A DNA stretch of 64,000 nt from Fulvivirga ulvae (GTDB taxonomy: Bacteria > Bacteroidota > Bacteroidia > Cytophagales > Cyclobacteriaceae), in NCBI RefSeq assembly GCF_021389975.1, contig NZ_CP089981.1, positions 5,171,501-5,235,500 on the forward strand. Direction: 5' to 3'. The notes below the pieces were generated by a model. It did not search any database, was not told the DNA's origin, and worked only from the letters and a program-made list of their open reading frames with translations. Positions 44,201-52,773 of the stretch are shown piece by piece. The translations under genes and the position numbers were made by a program. Within the stretch, counting starts at the first letter, position 1, and every line of letters starts with the position of its first letter.

Positions 44201-45644
44201 TCAATGTAGAATCATGTAAGTACAGAGTTCCGTTTTTATACCATTCATAATAGATTCCCTGTTCATCAGTAGACAAAGTTACCTCAGTACTGCCATCTAA
44301 ACCAGGTAAAGCAGTGCTTCCTTCTGCTATGATTTTGGCAGTTGGACGAGGTTTCTCGGTTATTGTATATGGTTCTGACCATTCAGTCCATTGTGATCCT
44401 CTTCTGAATCTTACCTGGTAGCTGGCAAAATCATCAGCTATTATTTCGTTGTCCCTTTCAGGAGAAGGGGCTACCGCGGTGGTAACACCATCTTTTATTT
44501 TACGCCATTCATATTCATCAAAACCTTTGGATATACCTAGCCTTACATTGACTTCATCTCCCTCACAGACGGCTTTAACACCATAATATCCGTGAATAGT
44601 TAGCTTACTATATTGTAAAAACCATGAAAAAAAGTCAGGTTCTGCATAGGCTGTATTCCAGACACCATGTCCCAGGGTAGGGTAGAGGGTGTAGCGAGGC
44701 GTACCTCCAAGATTTTTTATCTTATTAAGTTTTTGTTCTGTTGATGATGGCTTGGGTCTGGTATCTCTTCCTCCCTGAAACTGCCATACCGGCATGTGAA
44801 TCATTGTAGTGTCCGGTGAGACCACATCTGTGTCAAATGCACCGTGGTCTCTGTGACCTGACATAGGAGCTGCCGCTGCAAAAAGATCTGGTCTTGAGTT
44901 AATAAGCATCCACGTACCTTGAGCACCTTCGGATAATCCGTGTATATATATTTTGTTCGGGTCAATGGGATATTTTTTTATAAGCTGCTCAACCAACGCA
45001 ATAACCCTTCCTGTCCAGGTATCCAGCCCCGGGCCGGGATTGTATCCATTTTTATTTTGAGGAAATACTACAAATCCTGGCCAGTGTCTTGGGTCTGAAG
45101 AGTTTCTGTTAATGGCTTCTACATGCTGGCGGCCACCGTGCTGTAGGTTGTGATCGTTGTTCCACATTCTGGGGTCATTTTCGCCATAACAGTTTCCTCC
45201 CCAGCAATCGCCTCTTTCACCTGCTCCATGCATAAAAACAATAAGCGGTTTTAAATCGCTGCCTAAGGAATCGAAATCCGTAGGATATGCAATCCGATAG
45301 TTTAACAACCATTTATTATTTCCCTGATTGAAACCACCATTCCCTGATTTTGGAAGTAAATCTACCTGATGAGGGTCGGTTATCCAATTTGAGTTAGTAG
45401 GATGACGGAATAGAGTAAAATCTTTATATTGAGAAGAGTTGAAACCAGTCATGGCACCGCCATTGTTCGAGCCATAATAGGTTCCACGCACCAAGGTGTC
45501 TTGTTTGAGCTGAGGGCTGCTAGAACCGTCCATTCTATAGCTCATAGTACCCGGAACTATGTAATAATAATCTTTTGGCACTTGCGCTGACAAGGCCATT
45601 GAAGCCAACAGTATAATTAATACGGTAGTAAGATTTCTTTTCAT
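41259..45644 (-). CDS. Secreted multidomain esterase: alpha/beta hydrolase, FN3, PA14, SGNH hydrolase, type A T9SS sorting domain
   Basis: 1461 residues. Signal peptide (1-20); alpha/beta hydrolase (about 110-350) with Ser238 in HGLSEG, Asp294 and His326 in LGHGVWN; two Ig/FN3-like regions (about 430-515 and 524-611), a further FN3 (about 655-723), a PA14 domain (726-870), an FN3 split by an SGNH hydrolase (SGNH about 905-1103; Ser912 in GSSTAYG, DGTH near 1080), a last FN3 (1172-1267) and a C-terminal type A T9SS signal (VYPNPA, HTGVYIVEI). It should be secreted and attached to the surface. Both catalytic domains suggest removal of acyl groups from glycans. It ends 1 base before the GMC gene. 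Confidence 0.88.
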   Translation of the reverse strand: MKRNLTTVLIILLASMALSAQVPKDYYYIVPGTMSYRMDGSSSPQLKQDTLVRGTYYGSNNGGAMTGFNSSQYKDFTLFRHPTNSNWITDPHQVDLLPKSGNGGFNQGNNKWLLNYRIAYPTDFDSLGSDLKPLIVFMHGAGERGDCWGGNCYGENDPRMWNNDHNLQHGGRQHVEAINRNSSDPRHWPGFVVFPQNKNGYNPGPGLDTWTGRVIALVEQLIKKYPIDPNKIYIHGLSEGAQGTWMLINSRPDLFAAAAPMSGHRDHGAFDTDVVSPDTTMIHMPVWQFQGGRDTRPKPSSTEQKLNKIKNLGGTPRYTLYPTLGHGVWNTAYAEPDFFSWFLQYSKLTIHGYYGVKAVCEGDEVNVRLGISKGFDEYEWRKIKDGVTTAVAPSPERDNEIIADDFASYQVRFRRGSQWTEWSEPYTITEKPRPTAKIIAEGSTALPGLDGSTEVTLSTDEQGIYYEWYKNGTLYLHDSTLNAITVSDPGAYSLVVKDEGLCKGFESNKIYVSNEPYLGSLPAAPDNIHASASSATSINVYWQDKSDDELGFEVYRSTDGINFSWVTTTTPNKLLYADTALNSATTYYYKVRAYNTNGPSSPSEVASATTLTDSQKPTAPGNFKFDNFAYTEHRINVTVDNLADEYFTVHTDQVVLSWSPSTDNVGVTQYKVYFLDGTLAATTSNTTATVTGLEKEKTYSFYVVAYDNAGNASSPSSAVSVTTVLEGLYFNLFAGGTWDVVKDFSDWALHANGAHPNFRIAVREDYTEDDDYFAFDFFGYIYITTPGTYTFYTTSDDGSQLWIGGTKVVDNDGLHGSVERSGTISLTAGAHPITVKYFERSGGHNLQVSYRGPTGSGINKQQIPDSALKSGYMPEQNLPDTPTNLTANADATEFSIDLNWDYESTDIVVLGSSTAYGAEVAANESWVERLDSTMLANNANYTLTNLAANGLNTYHVRATGTSGGGYFADPSHNITAALALNPDIIIVNLPSNNVADNIDASTTVVHYNELLNLASAQDVEIFFTTTQPRNFNTNSAKRHLLETEADAVRASLDDRVIDIYDYLTDFSNDNRIKAQFDSGDGTHLNSSGHYYILTEVLKTVGPYMPKFEVYASESGGSYEIVHTTGYGETAYTHAELSPSTSFTYRVKAVNIYGSSGFSNTAGATSPADVVAPSVPQNLWVRAKTDTQIALSWDNSVDNVGVTEYIVSYALASEGSGSRIGSSARTQAETVSTVSNGVTIEGLSPETEYMFSVAARDGANNTSIDSDPITVETLSDSPLPVEFIDFSYTINGNSVNLNWITGSELNNEYFSVERAVDINEFTEIGTVNGSGTTTSAVNYEFTDYKPLNLAYYRIKQVDFDGGFSYSKVIRVTLKNNFDELTVYPNPASPNNINIKGYIASESDRVSINFFDVMGKSSLLIETDPNTLLEGLTIDARNNLHTGVYIVEISDGNNKSQKRVIIR
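42336..42932 (-). other. SGNH hydrolase domain inserted inside an FN3 domain
   Basis: The FN3 strand text SIDLNWDYES (residues about 895-904) is followed directly by the SGNH start DIVVLGSSTAYG, and the FN3 resumes at PKFEVYASESGGSY (about 1105). The insert is about 199 residues and keeps the catalytic Ser and DxxH. Confidence 0.75.
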
Positions 45645-45938
45645 TTTGTACGCCGTTTAGACAACCTTAATGAGATAAACTTTTAACTCACGGACAGATG
45701 TAATATTTAAAACTGTTTTAAAAGCTTTTTTTAGAGGCTTTTTTTAGTATTTATACTTCTTTAGATTGTAAAAGTAAACAATTTCTTCTAATACTTAAAT
45801 TTTTAACTTAATAAGTTGCTGTCGTTCGTCGAATTTCTGTTGATTATCACCAGGTTGTAGAACTTTAAAATAAAACACGAAGTAAATTCATTTGTTCAAA
45901 CATGCTGAGAGAAAATTTTTAAGCCTGATAATCATGTA

Positions 45939-47348
45939 TTATTTAATGTTTAAAATCCATGCTTCGCGGAATTCAAATTCGTATATTTTCCTTATTTGTT
46001 CTCTCACTTTTGCAGCAGAATCGAAGTCTTGAGTGTGTTTTATATACACATAATTCAGACCCGTCGCCGGGTTAAGCCCGATAGAAACATAGTAGCCTGA
46101 AGACCTCACTCGCGTCGCATATGACTCTGCATTTTGCTTGCTTTGATAAGCACCTACCACCACATAATAGCCGGGACCGAGCTCTCCGGGTTTTATAATT
46201 CGCTCATCTTCTGTTGGTGAGGTATCTTCATTTACAGGTTCGGCAGTATTCTCACTTTCAAGTTCAGTTATATTTTCTTTTTTTACTACCTGGATATTTT
46301 CTTCCTCTTCCTCCTCATTGTGGTTTACAGCATGAACTTCAGATTCGGTGGACTCTATATTTTCTTCATTATCCTCTTCGGGCTCTTCTTCAACCTTTTG
46401 AATACTTGGTATATCATCAACTTTTGGTGAGGGGATAGCTTCATTGCTGACAATGGTATTGTTTTTTTGTCTTTTATTCCTGCCTAGCTTTATACCTACC
46501 TGAAATTCATGGGTACCATTGCTTAATTCGGATGATGTTGCTGCGGGGGCAAATTCATAAGCATATCCAATTCTGATAAACTCATTGATATTAAAGCCTG
46601 CAAACCCATTGGCTCCCTGTTCTTCCCTATACCCACCACCAACCCAGAACAGGTCATTGTATGTTATGGCCGCGAGCCCGCCAAGCTGGTTAACGGATTT
46701 TTCATCGCTCTGATAAAAAACAGTAGGTTCCAGTGTTAATTTTTGACCGATGTCAAACTTATACGAAACAGATGAAAACGTGAGTTTGGTTGCTTCAAGT
46801 CCGATCTCTTCAAAATTTTCTTCCTGAGCAAATTGAGATTCCATTAACTGGGGTAAAGCAAAACCCAGCGTCAGCCGGTTCATAGTAAAGTTTACACCAA
46901 ACTGTCCTGAAAAATAGAAGCTTTTATCCAGTGCGTTGGCATAGGCCGGGTCATTGTTAACAAATTCAATCTCATTTCTTCCCACGCCTGCCGTAAGGCC
47001 AAAAGATAATCGGCTGGCAGAGCCAAGTTTAATATTATAGCTTAATCCTGCAGTGGTTTCATATGTCGTGATGAGTCCCAGCTTATCACTATATAATATC
47101 AGTCCTGCAGCCAGTCTCTCAGATAAGGGAGTTTGGATATTTACATTAGTCGTTACCGGTGCACCTTCTATACCAACCCACTGCTGGCGGTGATTGATAT
47201 TGGCCTCGGTATAACCGGACTGACCAATAAAGGATGGGTTATAAAGCGCCGGATTAAAAAAAAACTGATTATATGACGGAACCTGTTGACCAAGGACACT
47301 TATGGTTGAAAGAAAAAGTAAGGCAATTAGTGAAGTTATCTTTCGCAT
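45939..47348 (-). CDS. PorP/SprF-family protein fused to a SPOR domain
   Basis: 469 residues. A signal peptide (ending SVLGQ) and a PorP/SprF barrel (about 20-285; QQVPSYNQFFFNPALYNPSFIGQSG, RQQWVGIEG), an acidic low-complexity linker (about 300-385, rich in E) and a SPOR domain (about 392-469; GYYVVVGAYQSKQNAESYATRV, WILNI). PorP/SprF proteins handle CHU_C cargo; SPOR domains bind peptidoglycan glycan strands stripped of stem peptides. The fusion would link the T9SS partner to the cell wall. It is 14 bp downstream of the CHU_C esterase at 47363, its likely cargo. Confidence 0.9.
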   Translation of the reverse strand: MRKITSLIALLFLSTISVLGQQVPSYNQFFFNPALYNPSFIGQSGYTEANINHRQQWVGIEGAPVTTNVNIQTPLSERLAAGLILYSDKLGLITTYETTAGLSYNIKLGSASRLSFGLTAGVGRNEIEFVNNDPAYANALDKSFYFSGQFGVNFTMNRLTLGFALPQLMESQFAQEENFEEIGLEATKLTFSSVSYKFDIGQKLTLEPTVFYQSDEKSVNQLGGLAAITYNDLFWVGGGYREEQGANGFAGFNINEFIRIGYAYEFAPAATSSELSNGTHEFQVGIKLGRNKRQKNNTIVSNEAIPSPKVDDIPSIQKVEEEPEEDNEENIESTESEVHAVNHNEEEEEENIQVVKKENITELESENTAEPVNEDTSPTEDERIIKPGELGPGYYVVVGAYQSKQNAESYATRVRSSGYYVSIGLNPATGLNYVYIKHTQDFDSAAKVREQIRKIYEFEFREAWILNIK

Positions 47349-47362
47349 GGTTTTACTTCTTA

Positions 47363-50300
47363 CTATCTTATCACTGTTATACTTCCTGATGCAGATGTTT
47401 TATTATCACATTTTAGGATGTAAAAATAAACGCCATCTGGTAATTCCTGACCATTTAACTGTGCTTCCCAGTTATTTTGGTAGGAGACTGTTTCATATAC
47501 TTGCGAACCTTTTCGATTATATATGTAGAGATTACATCCCTCATATTTACTCAAATCAGGATCGAGAATCCATGTGTCGTTTTCCCCATCACGATTAGGG
47601 CTGAACATTTTCATTGGAAACTGAAGGTCTGTTAATTGAGAAATGACTTCAATATTAACCCTGTCACTACCCGAAAGACCTTGGTTGTCGGTAATTGTTA
47701 ATTCAAAGGTATAGTCACCTTCTTCCAACGCGGCCACAAATAGCGAGTCTGAATCCACGCCGTTTAGTTGAACCGTTGCACCTGTTATCTGGGTCCAGAC
47801 ATAACTTTCAACAAGGCCCGGATTTGTCATTCTTCCAACGAGCAGGGTGCTGTTCTCAGGAAGAATTACGATCTGATCCTGACCGGCATCAGCGGAAGGT
47901 GGGGTGTTTTCGGTTACATCCGGAGATGTTACCACTACTTTTACATTGTCAGAATCCGCAAGACCACCGTCATCTGTCACTTCCAATGTAAAAATATAGA
48001 CACCTTCAATAAGCCCTGACACGGATAGGTTGGCCGTATTTGCTCCCGCCAGAGTTGGTGTATTAGCTCCGCTAACCATAAACCAGTTATAGCTGTCGAT
48101 TATTCCGTCGGGGTCTGTTCCAGAACCATTGATTACAATACTATTTGTCGGTAATTCTAAAAATAAATCCTCTCCGGCATTTGCAACAGGTGTTAAATTA
48201 AATGAAGAGGGGAGAATGCTGACTTTTACCTCGTCGATCCCCTCTGCTCCATCGTCATCTGTAACTGTCAGGCTAAAGATATAGATACCTTCAACAAGGT
48301 CTGATAAGTTAAGCGTTGCCTGATTCATATCACTGAATGTACCCGTAGGACCACTGACTTTATCCCATTGGTAACTTACAATTGTTCCATCCGAATCATT
48401 TCCTGAGCCATTTAAAACTGTTGTATTAGTAGGAAGCTTAATAATCTGATCGGCACCTGCAAATGCTATTGGGGCGACATTAGCATTTTGAGGCAGAATG
48501 GTTACCAGTACATCGTCAGACCCTACAGCACCGTCGTCATCAGTGACGGTAAGCCGGAATACATAGCTGCCTTCCACCATATTTGTTACGGTTAATTGAG
48601 GTGTGTTCTGATCTGTTAGTGTTGCTGACGGTCCGCTGATCTGACTCCATGCATAGGATACCACCGTGCCATCAGGATCACTACCTGAACCATAGATAAT
48701 GGCTGAATTTGTTGGTAATACCAAAGTCACATTCGCTCCTGCATTGGCTGTCGGCGATTGGTTTACTGTAGCGGGTAACACTGTAACAATTACTTCATCC
48801 GAGCCACTCTCTCCATCATCATCTGTTACAGTAAGTCTGAATCTATATATGCCTTCCAATAAATTGCTGGCTGTTACGGTTGGGGTAGACGTGTTAGTTA
48901 AGTTAGCCGCGGGGCCGCTTACTTTTGTCCATAAATAAGTAGTGATTGAGCCGTCTATATCACTCCCTGAGCCGGCAATGTTGATGGTATTTGTAGGAAG
49001 TATCAAAGTTTTGTCCAGCCCTGCATTAGCGGTGGGTTTTTGATTGACTGTTTCTGGCTGAACAATTACATTGACATAGTCATCATCACTCGCCCCGTCG
49101 TCATCCTGAACGGTTAAATTAAAAGTATATGTGCCCTCTACCAGATCACTGACCGTGACGGTAGGGTTTGAAGCCCCTGACATGGTAGCTGCGGCCGGAC
49201 CACTTATCTGGCTCCATGAATAGCTGACAATAGTACCGTCAGGGTCGCTGCCAGCTCCCACAATGTTAGTACTGTTCGTCGGAAGGATCAGTGTTATATC
49301 GCTGCCCGCCTTGGACGTTGGAGATTGATTTACTTCGGCAGGATTTACTGTAACAGTTACATCATCACTGGCAGATGCGCCATCATCATCCATTACCATA
49401 AGTGTAAAAACATAAGTGCCTTCAACCAGGCCAGACGCCGTGAGTGTTGGCGTTGTATTATTTGATAAAGTACCTGTAGAGGGACCACTTTTCTTAGTCC
49501 AGCTATATGAGGCAATGGTGCCGTCTGTATCGGATCCACTTCCTGAAATGGTGACAAAGTTAGTGGGCAATGTGATAGACAAATTGGACCCGGCATTAGC
49601 AGTAGGGGGCTGGTTAGTTGCCTCGGGGTGTACTGTAATAATGGCCTGGTCCGATTTAGAACCGCCGTCGTTGTCAGTAGCAGTGAAGCGTAGGGTATAT
49701 GATCCCGCAGTAAGACCGCTTACTGTAACAGTGGCAGTGTTCTGATTGGTAAGGGTAGCTACAGGGCCGCTTATAATACTCCAATTGTATGATACAATGG
49801 TTCCATCGCTATCATTCGCCGTTCCTGTAAGGTTGACTGTATTGGTAGGTAACGTTACCGATTTATCAGGTCCTGCATTAACAGTAGGGAGTACATTGGA
49901 CGCTGTGACTATTACCTCGACATCATCCTGAGCGAAATCCCCGTCATCATCTGTTGCCCTGAACCTGAAAATATATGTACCTGCGGCCAGACCGGTTATG
50001 GAAATAGTATTTCCGCTAACTGTAAATGCAGCTGCAGCTCCACTCACCTGAGTCCATAGTGTTGAAGCAATTGTGCCGTCACTATCCGTCGCGGTACCTG
50101 TAATGTCTACATTATTTGTTGGTAGTACAAGGTTAACATCGGCCCCGGCATATACAATGGGAGGAGTATTTAAGGCAGCTACTGTTACGGTTACATTGTC
50201 AGAGCCTGAAGCACCCTGGTTATCTGTAACGGTAAGTTGAAATGTATAAGTGCCCTCAATAAGGTTGCCGGCATTTAATGTGCTGGTGCCAGCTCCCGAA

Positions 50301-52654
50301 AGCGTAGCAGTTGATGGGCCGGAAACCTGTGCCCATGCATAACTGGCAATCGTGCCATCCGGATCTGTTCCGGAGCCATTTAAAACCACCGAATTGGTTG
50401 GAAGCGTTATATTCTGGTTTGCACCTGCTTCTGCCACCGGAGATTGGTTAACTGTGGCAGGCGCAACACTCACAGTAGCATTATCAAAATGGCTGGCTCC
50501 GTCATCATCTGTTACAGTTAATCGGAATACATAGGTTCCGGCTACCAGATTATTTGCTGTAAGTGTCGCGGTATTTTGACCTGAGAGGGTAAAAGTAGCA
50601 GGGCCTGAAATTTTTGTCCATGCGTAGCTCGCGATGGTTCCGTCGGAATCCGAAGCGTTACCGTTTAAAATAACCGAATTGGTAGGAAGTGTTATGTTTT
50701 TGTCAGGACCAGCATTGGCAACAGGAGCCACATTTGGAGGAACCGATACCACGGTTACCTGGACAATATCAGTGTCCTGAGCACCATCATCATCAGTAAC
50801 GGTTAATTGAAACTGGTATGTGCCTTCTACAAGGTTTGATACGCTTGCCGTTGCAGTACCTGCATTGGTAATCGTAGAGGTTGATGGTCCGCTGATCTGC
50901 TCCCATAAATATGTAGCAATCGTTCCGTCGGTATCAGTGGCACTTCCACTAAGATTTGTAGCATTGGTAGGAAGTGTAAGAGTGATGTCACTTCCCGCAT
51001 TAGCTGTAGGGTTTTGATTGGCAGCGATGACCGTAACCAAAGCATTGTCCTCTCCGGTGGCACCATCATCATCTGTTACAGTAAGTTTGAATTCGTAATT
51101 TCCCTCAACAAGGTTTGTTAAACTCAGTGTCGGTGTATTTTGATTTGCCAAAGTGACGGAAGGGCCGCTAAGTTGAGACCATGCATAAGAAACCACAGAA
51201 CCATCACTATCACTACCGCTGCCCGCCAGGGTTGTACTGTTAGTGGGCAGATTGATGGTTTTATCAGGACCTGCGCTTGCACTCGGAGGTGAATTAATAG
51301 CGGCAGGGTTAACAATTACATTGATCTCATCAAAGGCGGTGGCTCCATCATCGTCTGTAACGGTAAGCCGAAATTTGTACGTACCTTCCACCAGGTTGCT
51401 TGCAGTCAATGTAGCATTGGCAGTACCAGTAGTTGTAGCCGTTGATGGGCCCGATTGTTGGGTCCAGGCATACATTGTTATACTGCCATCTATATCGCTG
51501 GCTATACCCGTGATATTGGTACTGTTAGTGGGTAATGTTATTGTTATGTCAGGGCCAGCATTTACCGTAGGGGCAACATTAATGGCAGCGGGGTTTACAG
51601 TTACAGTCACGTCATCGCTTGCAGTATTTCCTCCATTATCGGTTACTGTAAGCCTGAAAGTATATATGCCCTCAAGCAAGTTGTTTGCAGTAAGGGTGGC
51701 TGTATTATTATTGACCAGCGTAGCAGATGAACCGGAGATTCGGGTCCAGGAGTATGAAACAATTGTTCCGTCGGGGTCACTTCCTGATCCGCTAAGCGTA
51801 ATGCTGTTGGTCGGTAAGGTAATGGATTGATCAGGGCCGGCGTTGGCTGTCGGATTTCCGGACAATGACTTGGAAAGCATCCATTCGTAAAGATTAGGGT
51901 TATGGTAGGTATGTCCTGTGTTGTAGGCCCTACCCCAGGAGTTATGGCCTACACCTGCATATGTTGTAAATATTAATTCTGCGGTTGGGGCCGGTGTTGT
52001 ACAGTCCTTTATCGCATTGAACATGGCGAGTCCGCTGGCGTATCCAACAGTTTTGTCCTGGTCTCCGTGAAAAGCCCAAAGTGGTATTTTTCGTTCTGAG
52101 ATTACACAACCCTGATTGGTATCGGCCCAGGCAGCAATGGGAGAAATGGAAGCCAGCCTGTTAGGATCATTAACCGACATGTATGCATATTTATAGACTC
52201 CATTTGATCCGAGGCTCAATCCTGTGAGATGTATCTGGTTCAAATCAACTCGATAATTCAACGGGCCGTTAAGAACATAGTTGAAAACTTCGTCTATAAA
52301 TGAAACTCCCCATGAAGGTTTGCCTCCTGGCAATTGAGGAGCAATGACAATAAAGCATTTCTCAACTCCACCCACTGTAAAACACATGTCATGGCCATTT
52401 TTTATTTCTTTTGGAGGGCCATTTGACTTTACTCTTTCCAGGTCAGCAGGAGAACCACTTCCTTTTTCACCTGCACCATGCAGAAATATCATCAAAGGAT
52501 ATTTCTTTGTCGGGTTTGATGCATAATCCGGCGGTAAATATTCCAGATACCCTGTGCCTGCAGAAGTCGTTCTAGGGGTAAACTGCGACAGACATAGTGT
52601 AGGTGTAAGTAAAAATACAAATACCCAAAGCAGTAAGTTAGGTTTGGTTTTCAT
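47363..52654 (-). CDS. Secreted esterase with about 15 PKD-like repeats and CHU_C sorting domain
   Basis: 1763 residues from the ATG at 52654, chosen because it gives a clean signal peptide (KPNLLLWVFVFLLTPTLCLSQ). The N-terminal alpha/beta hydrolase (about 25-265) has GYLEYLPPDY, FLHGAGEKGSGS, Ser147 in GLSLG, Asp in FHGDQDKTV and His237 in GHNSW. About 15 PKD-like repeats (N-x-x-P-x-AGxD-x-x-LPTNS start, LTVTDDDGA end) fill 272-1670, and a CHU_C domain (MFSPNRDGENDTW) ends the protein. Predicted type B T9SS cargo displayed on a long stalk; partner is the PorP/SprF-SPOR protein next door. Confidence 0.9.
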   Translation of the reverse strand: MKTKPNLLLWVFVFLLTPTLCLSQFTPRTTSAGTGYLEYLPPDYASNPTKKYPLMIFLHGAGEKGSGSPADLERVKSNGPPKEIKNGHDMCFTVGGVEKCFIVIAPQLPGGKPSWGVSFIDEVFNYVLNGPLNYRVDLNQIHLTGLSLGSNGVYKYAYMSVNDPNRLASISPIAAWADTNQGCVISERKIPLWAFHGDQDKTVGYASGLAMFNAIKDCTTPAPTAELIFTTYAGVGHNSWGRAYNTGHTYHNPNLYEWMLSKSLSGNPTANAGPDQSITLPTNSITLSGSGSDPDGTIVSYSWTRISGSSATLVNNNTATLTANNLLEGIYTFRLTVTDNGGNTASDDVTVTVNPAAINVAPTVNAGPDITITLPTNSTNITGIASDIDGSITMYAWTQQSGPSTATTTGTANATLTASNLVEGTYKFRLTVTDDDGATAFDEINVIVNPAAINSPPSASAGPDKTINLPTNSTTLAGSGSDSDGSVVSYAWSQLSGPSVTLANQNTPTLSLTNLVEGNYEFKLTVTDDDGATGEDNALVTVIAANQNPTANAGSDITLTLPTNATNLSGSATDTDGTIATYLWEQISGPSTSTITNAGTATASVSNLVEGTYQFQLTVTDDDGAQDTDIVQVTVVSVPPNVAPVANAGPDKNITLPTNSVILNGNASDSDGTIASYAWTKISGPATFTLSGQNTATLTANNLVAGTYVFRLTVTDDDGASHFDNATVSVAPATVNQSPVAEAGANQNITLPTNSVVLNGSGTDPDGTIASYAWAQVSGPSTATLSGAGTSTLNAGNLIEGTYTFQLTVTDNQGASGSDNVTVTVAALNTPPIVYAGADVNLVLPTNNVDITGTATDSDGTIASTLWTQVSGAAAAFTVSGNTISITGLAAGTYIFRFRATDDDGDFAQDDVEVIVTASNVLPTVNAGPDKSVTLPTNTVNLTGTANDSDGTIVSYNWSIISGPVATLTNQNTATVTVSGLTAGSYTLRFTATDNDGGSKSDQAIITVHPEATNQPPTANAGSNLSITLPTNFVTISGSGSDTDGTIASYSWTKKSGPSTGTLSNNTTPTLTASGLVEGTYVFTLMVMDDDGASASDDVTVTVNPAEVNQSPTSKAGSDITLILPTNSTNIVGAGSDPDGTIVSYSWSQISGPAAATMSGASNPTVTVSDLVEGTYTFNLTVQDDDGASDDDYVNVIVQPETVNQKPTANAGLDKTLILPTNTINIAGSGSDIDGSITTYLWTKVSGPAANLTNTSTPTVTASNLLEGIYRFRLTVTDDDGESGSDEVIVTVLPATVNQSPTANAGANVTLVLPTNSAIIYGSGSDPDGTVVSYAWSQISGPSATLTDQNTPQLTVTNMVEGSYVFRLTVTDDDGAVGSDDVLVTILPQNANVAPIAFAGADQIIKLPTNTTVLNGSGNDSDGTIVSYQWDKVSGPTGTFSDMNQATLNLSDLVEGIYIFSLTVTDDDGAEGIDEVKVSILPSSFNLTPVANAGEDLFLELPTNSIVINGSGTDPDGIIDSYNWFMVSGANTPTLAGANTANLSVSGLIEGVYIFTLEVTDDGGLADSDNVKVVVTSPDVTENTPPSADAGQDQIVILPENSTLLVGRMTNPGLVESYVWTQITGATVQLNGVDSDSLFVAALEEGDYTFELTITDNQGLSGSDRVNIEVISQLTDLQFPMKMFSPNRDGENDTWILDPDLSKYEGCNLYIYNRKGSQVYETVSYQNNWEAQLNGQELPDGVYFYILKCDNKTSASGSITVIR
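47640..51841 (-). repeat. About 15 tandem PKD-like repeats
   Basis: Each unit is about 90-100 codons and starts with a P-x-AG-x-D/N...LPTN motif and ends with a TVTDDDGA-type strand. The units differ at DNA level but share phase and motifs, so this is an older array than the MBG array. Confidence 0.85.
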
Positions 52655-52773
52655 GGGGTTGATAACTATTTGATAAATGCCAACAGCTATATCAATACAA
52701 GGTACAAAAAAACAAATTAATTTATTAAGTAATTGATTTAAAATTGAATTCTTCCTGTCTGGTATGAGTAAAT

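Noticed and set aside
46214..46438. Open frame opposite the acidic linker of the PorP-SPOR gene
   Set aside because: It mirrors glutamate-rich codons of the real gene, has no signal, motif or start context, and low-complexity composition.
51243..51830. 195-codon open frame antisense to the PKD repeats, with similar frames in other repeat units
   Set aside because: The frames recur with the repeat period and are a product of the codon pattern of the PKD array; no domain is visible.
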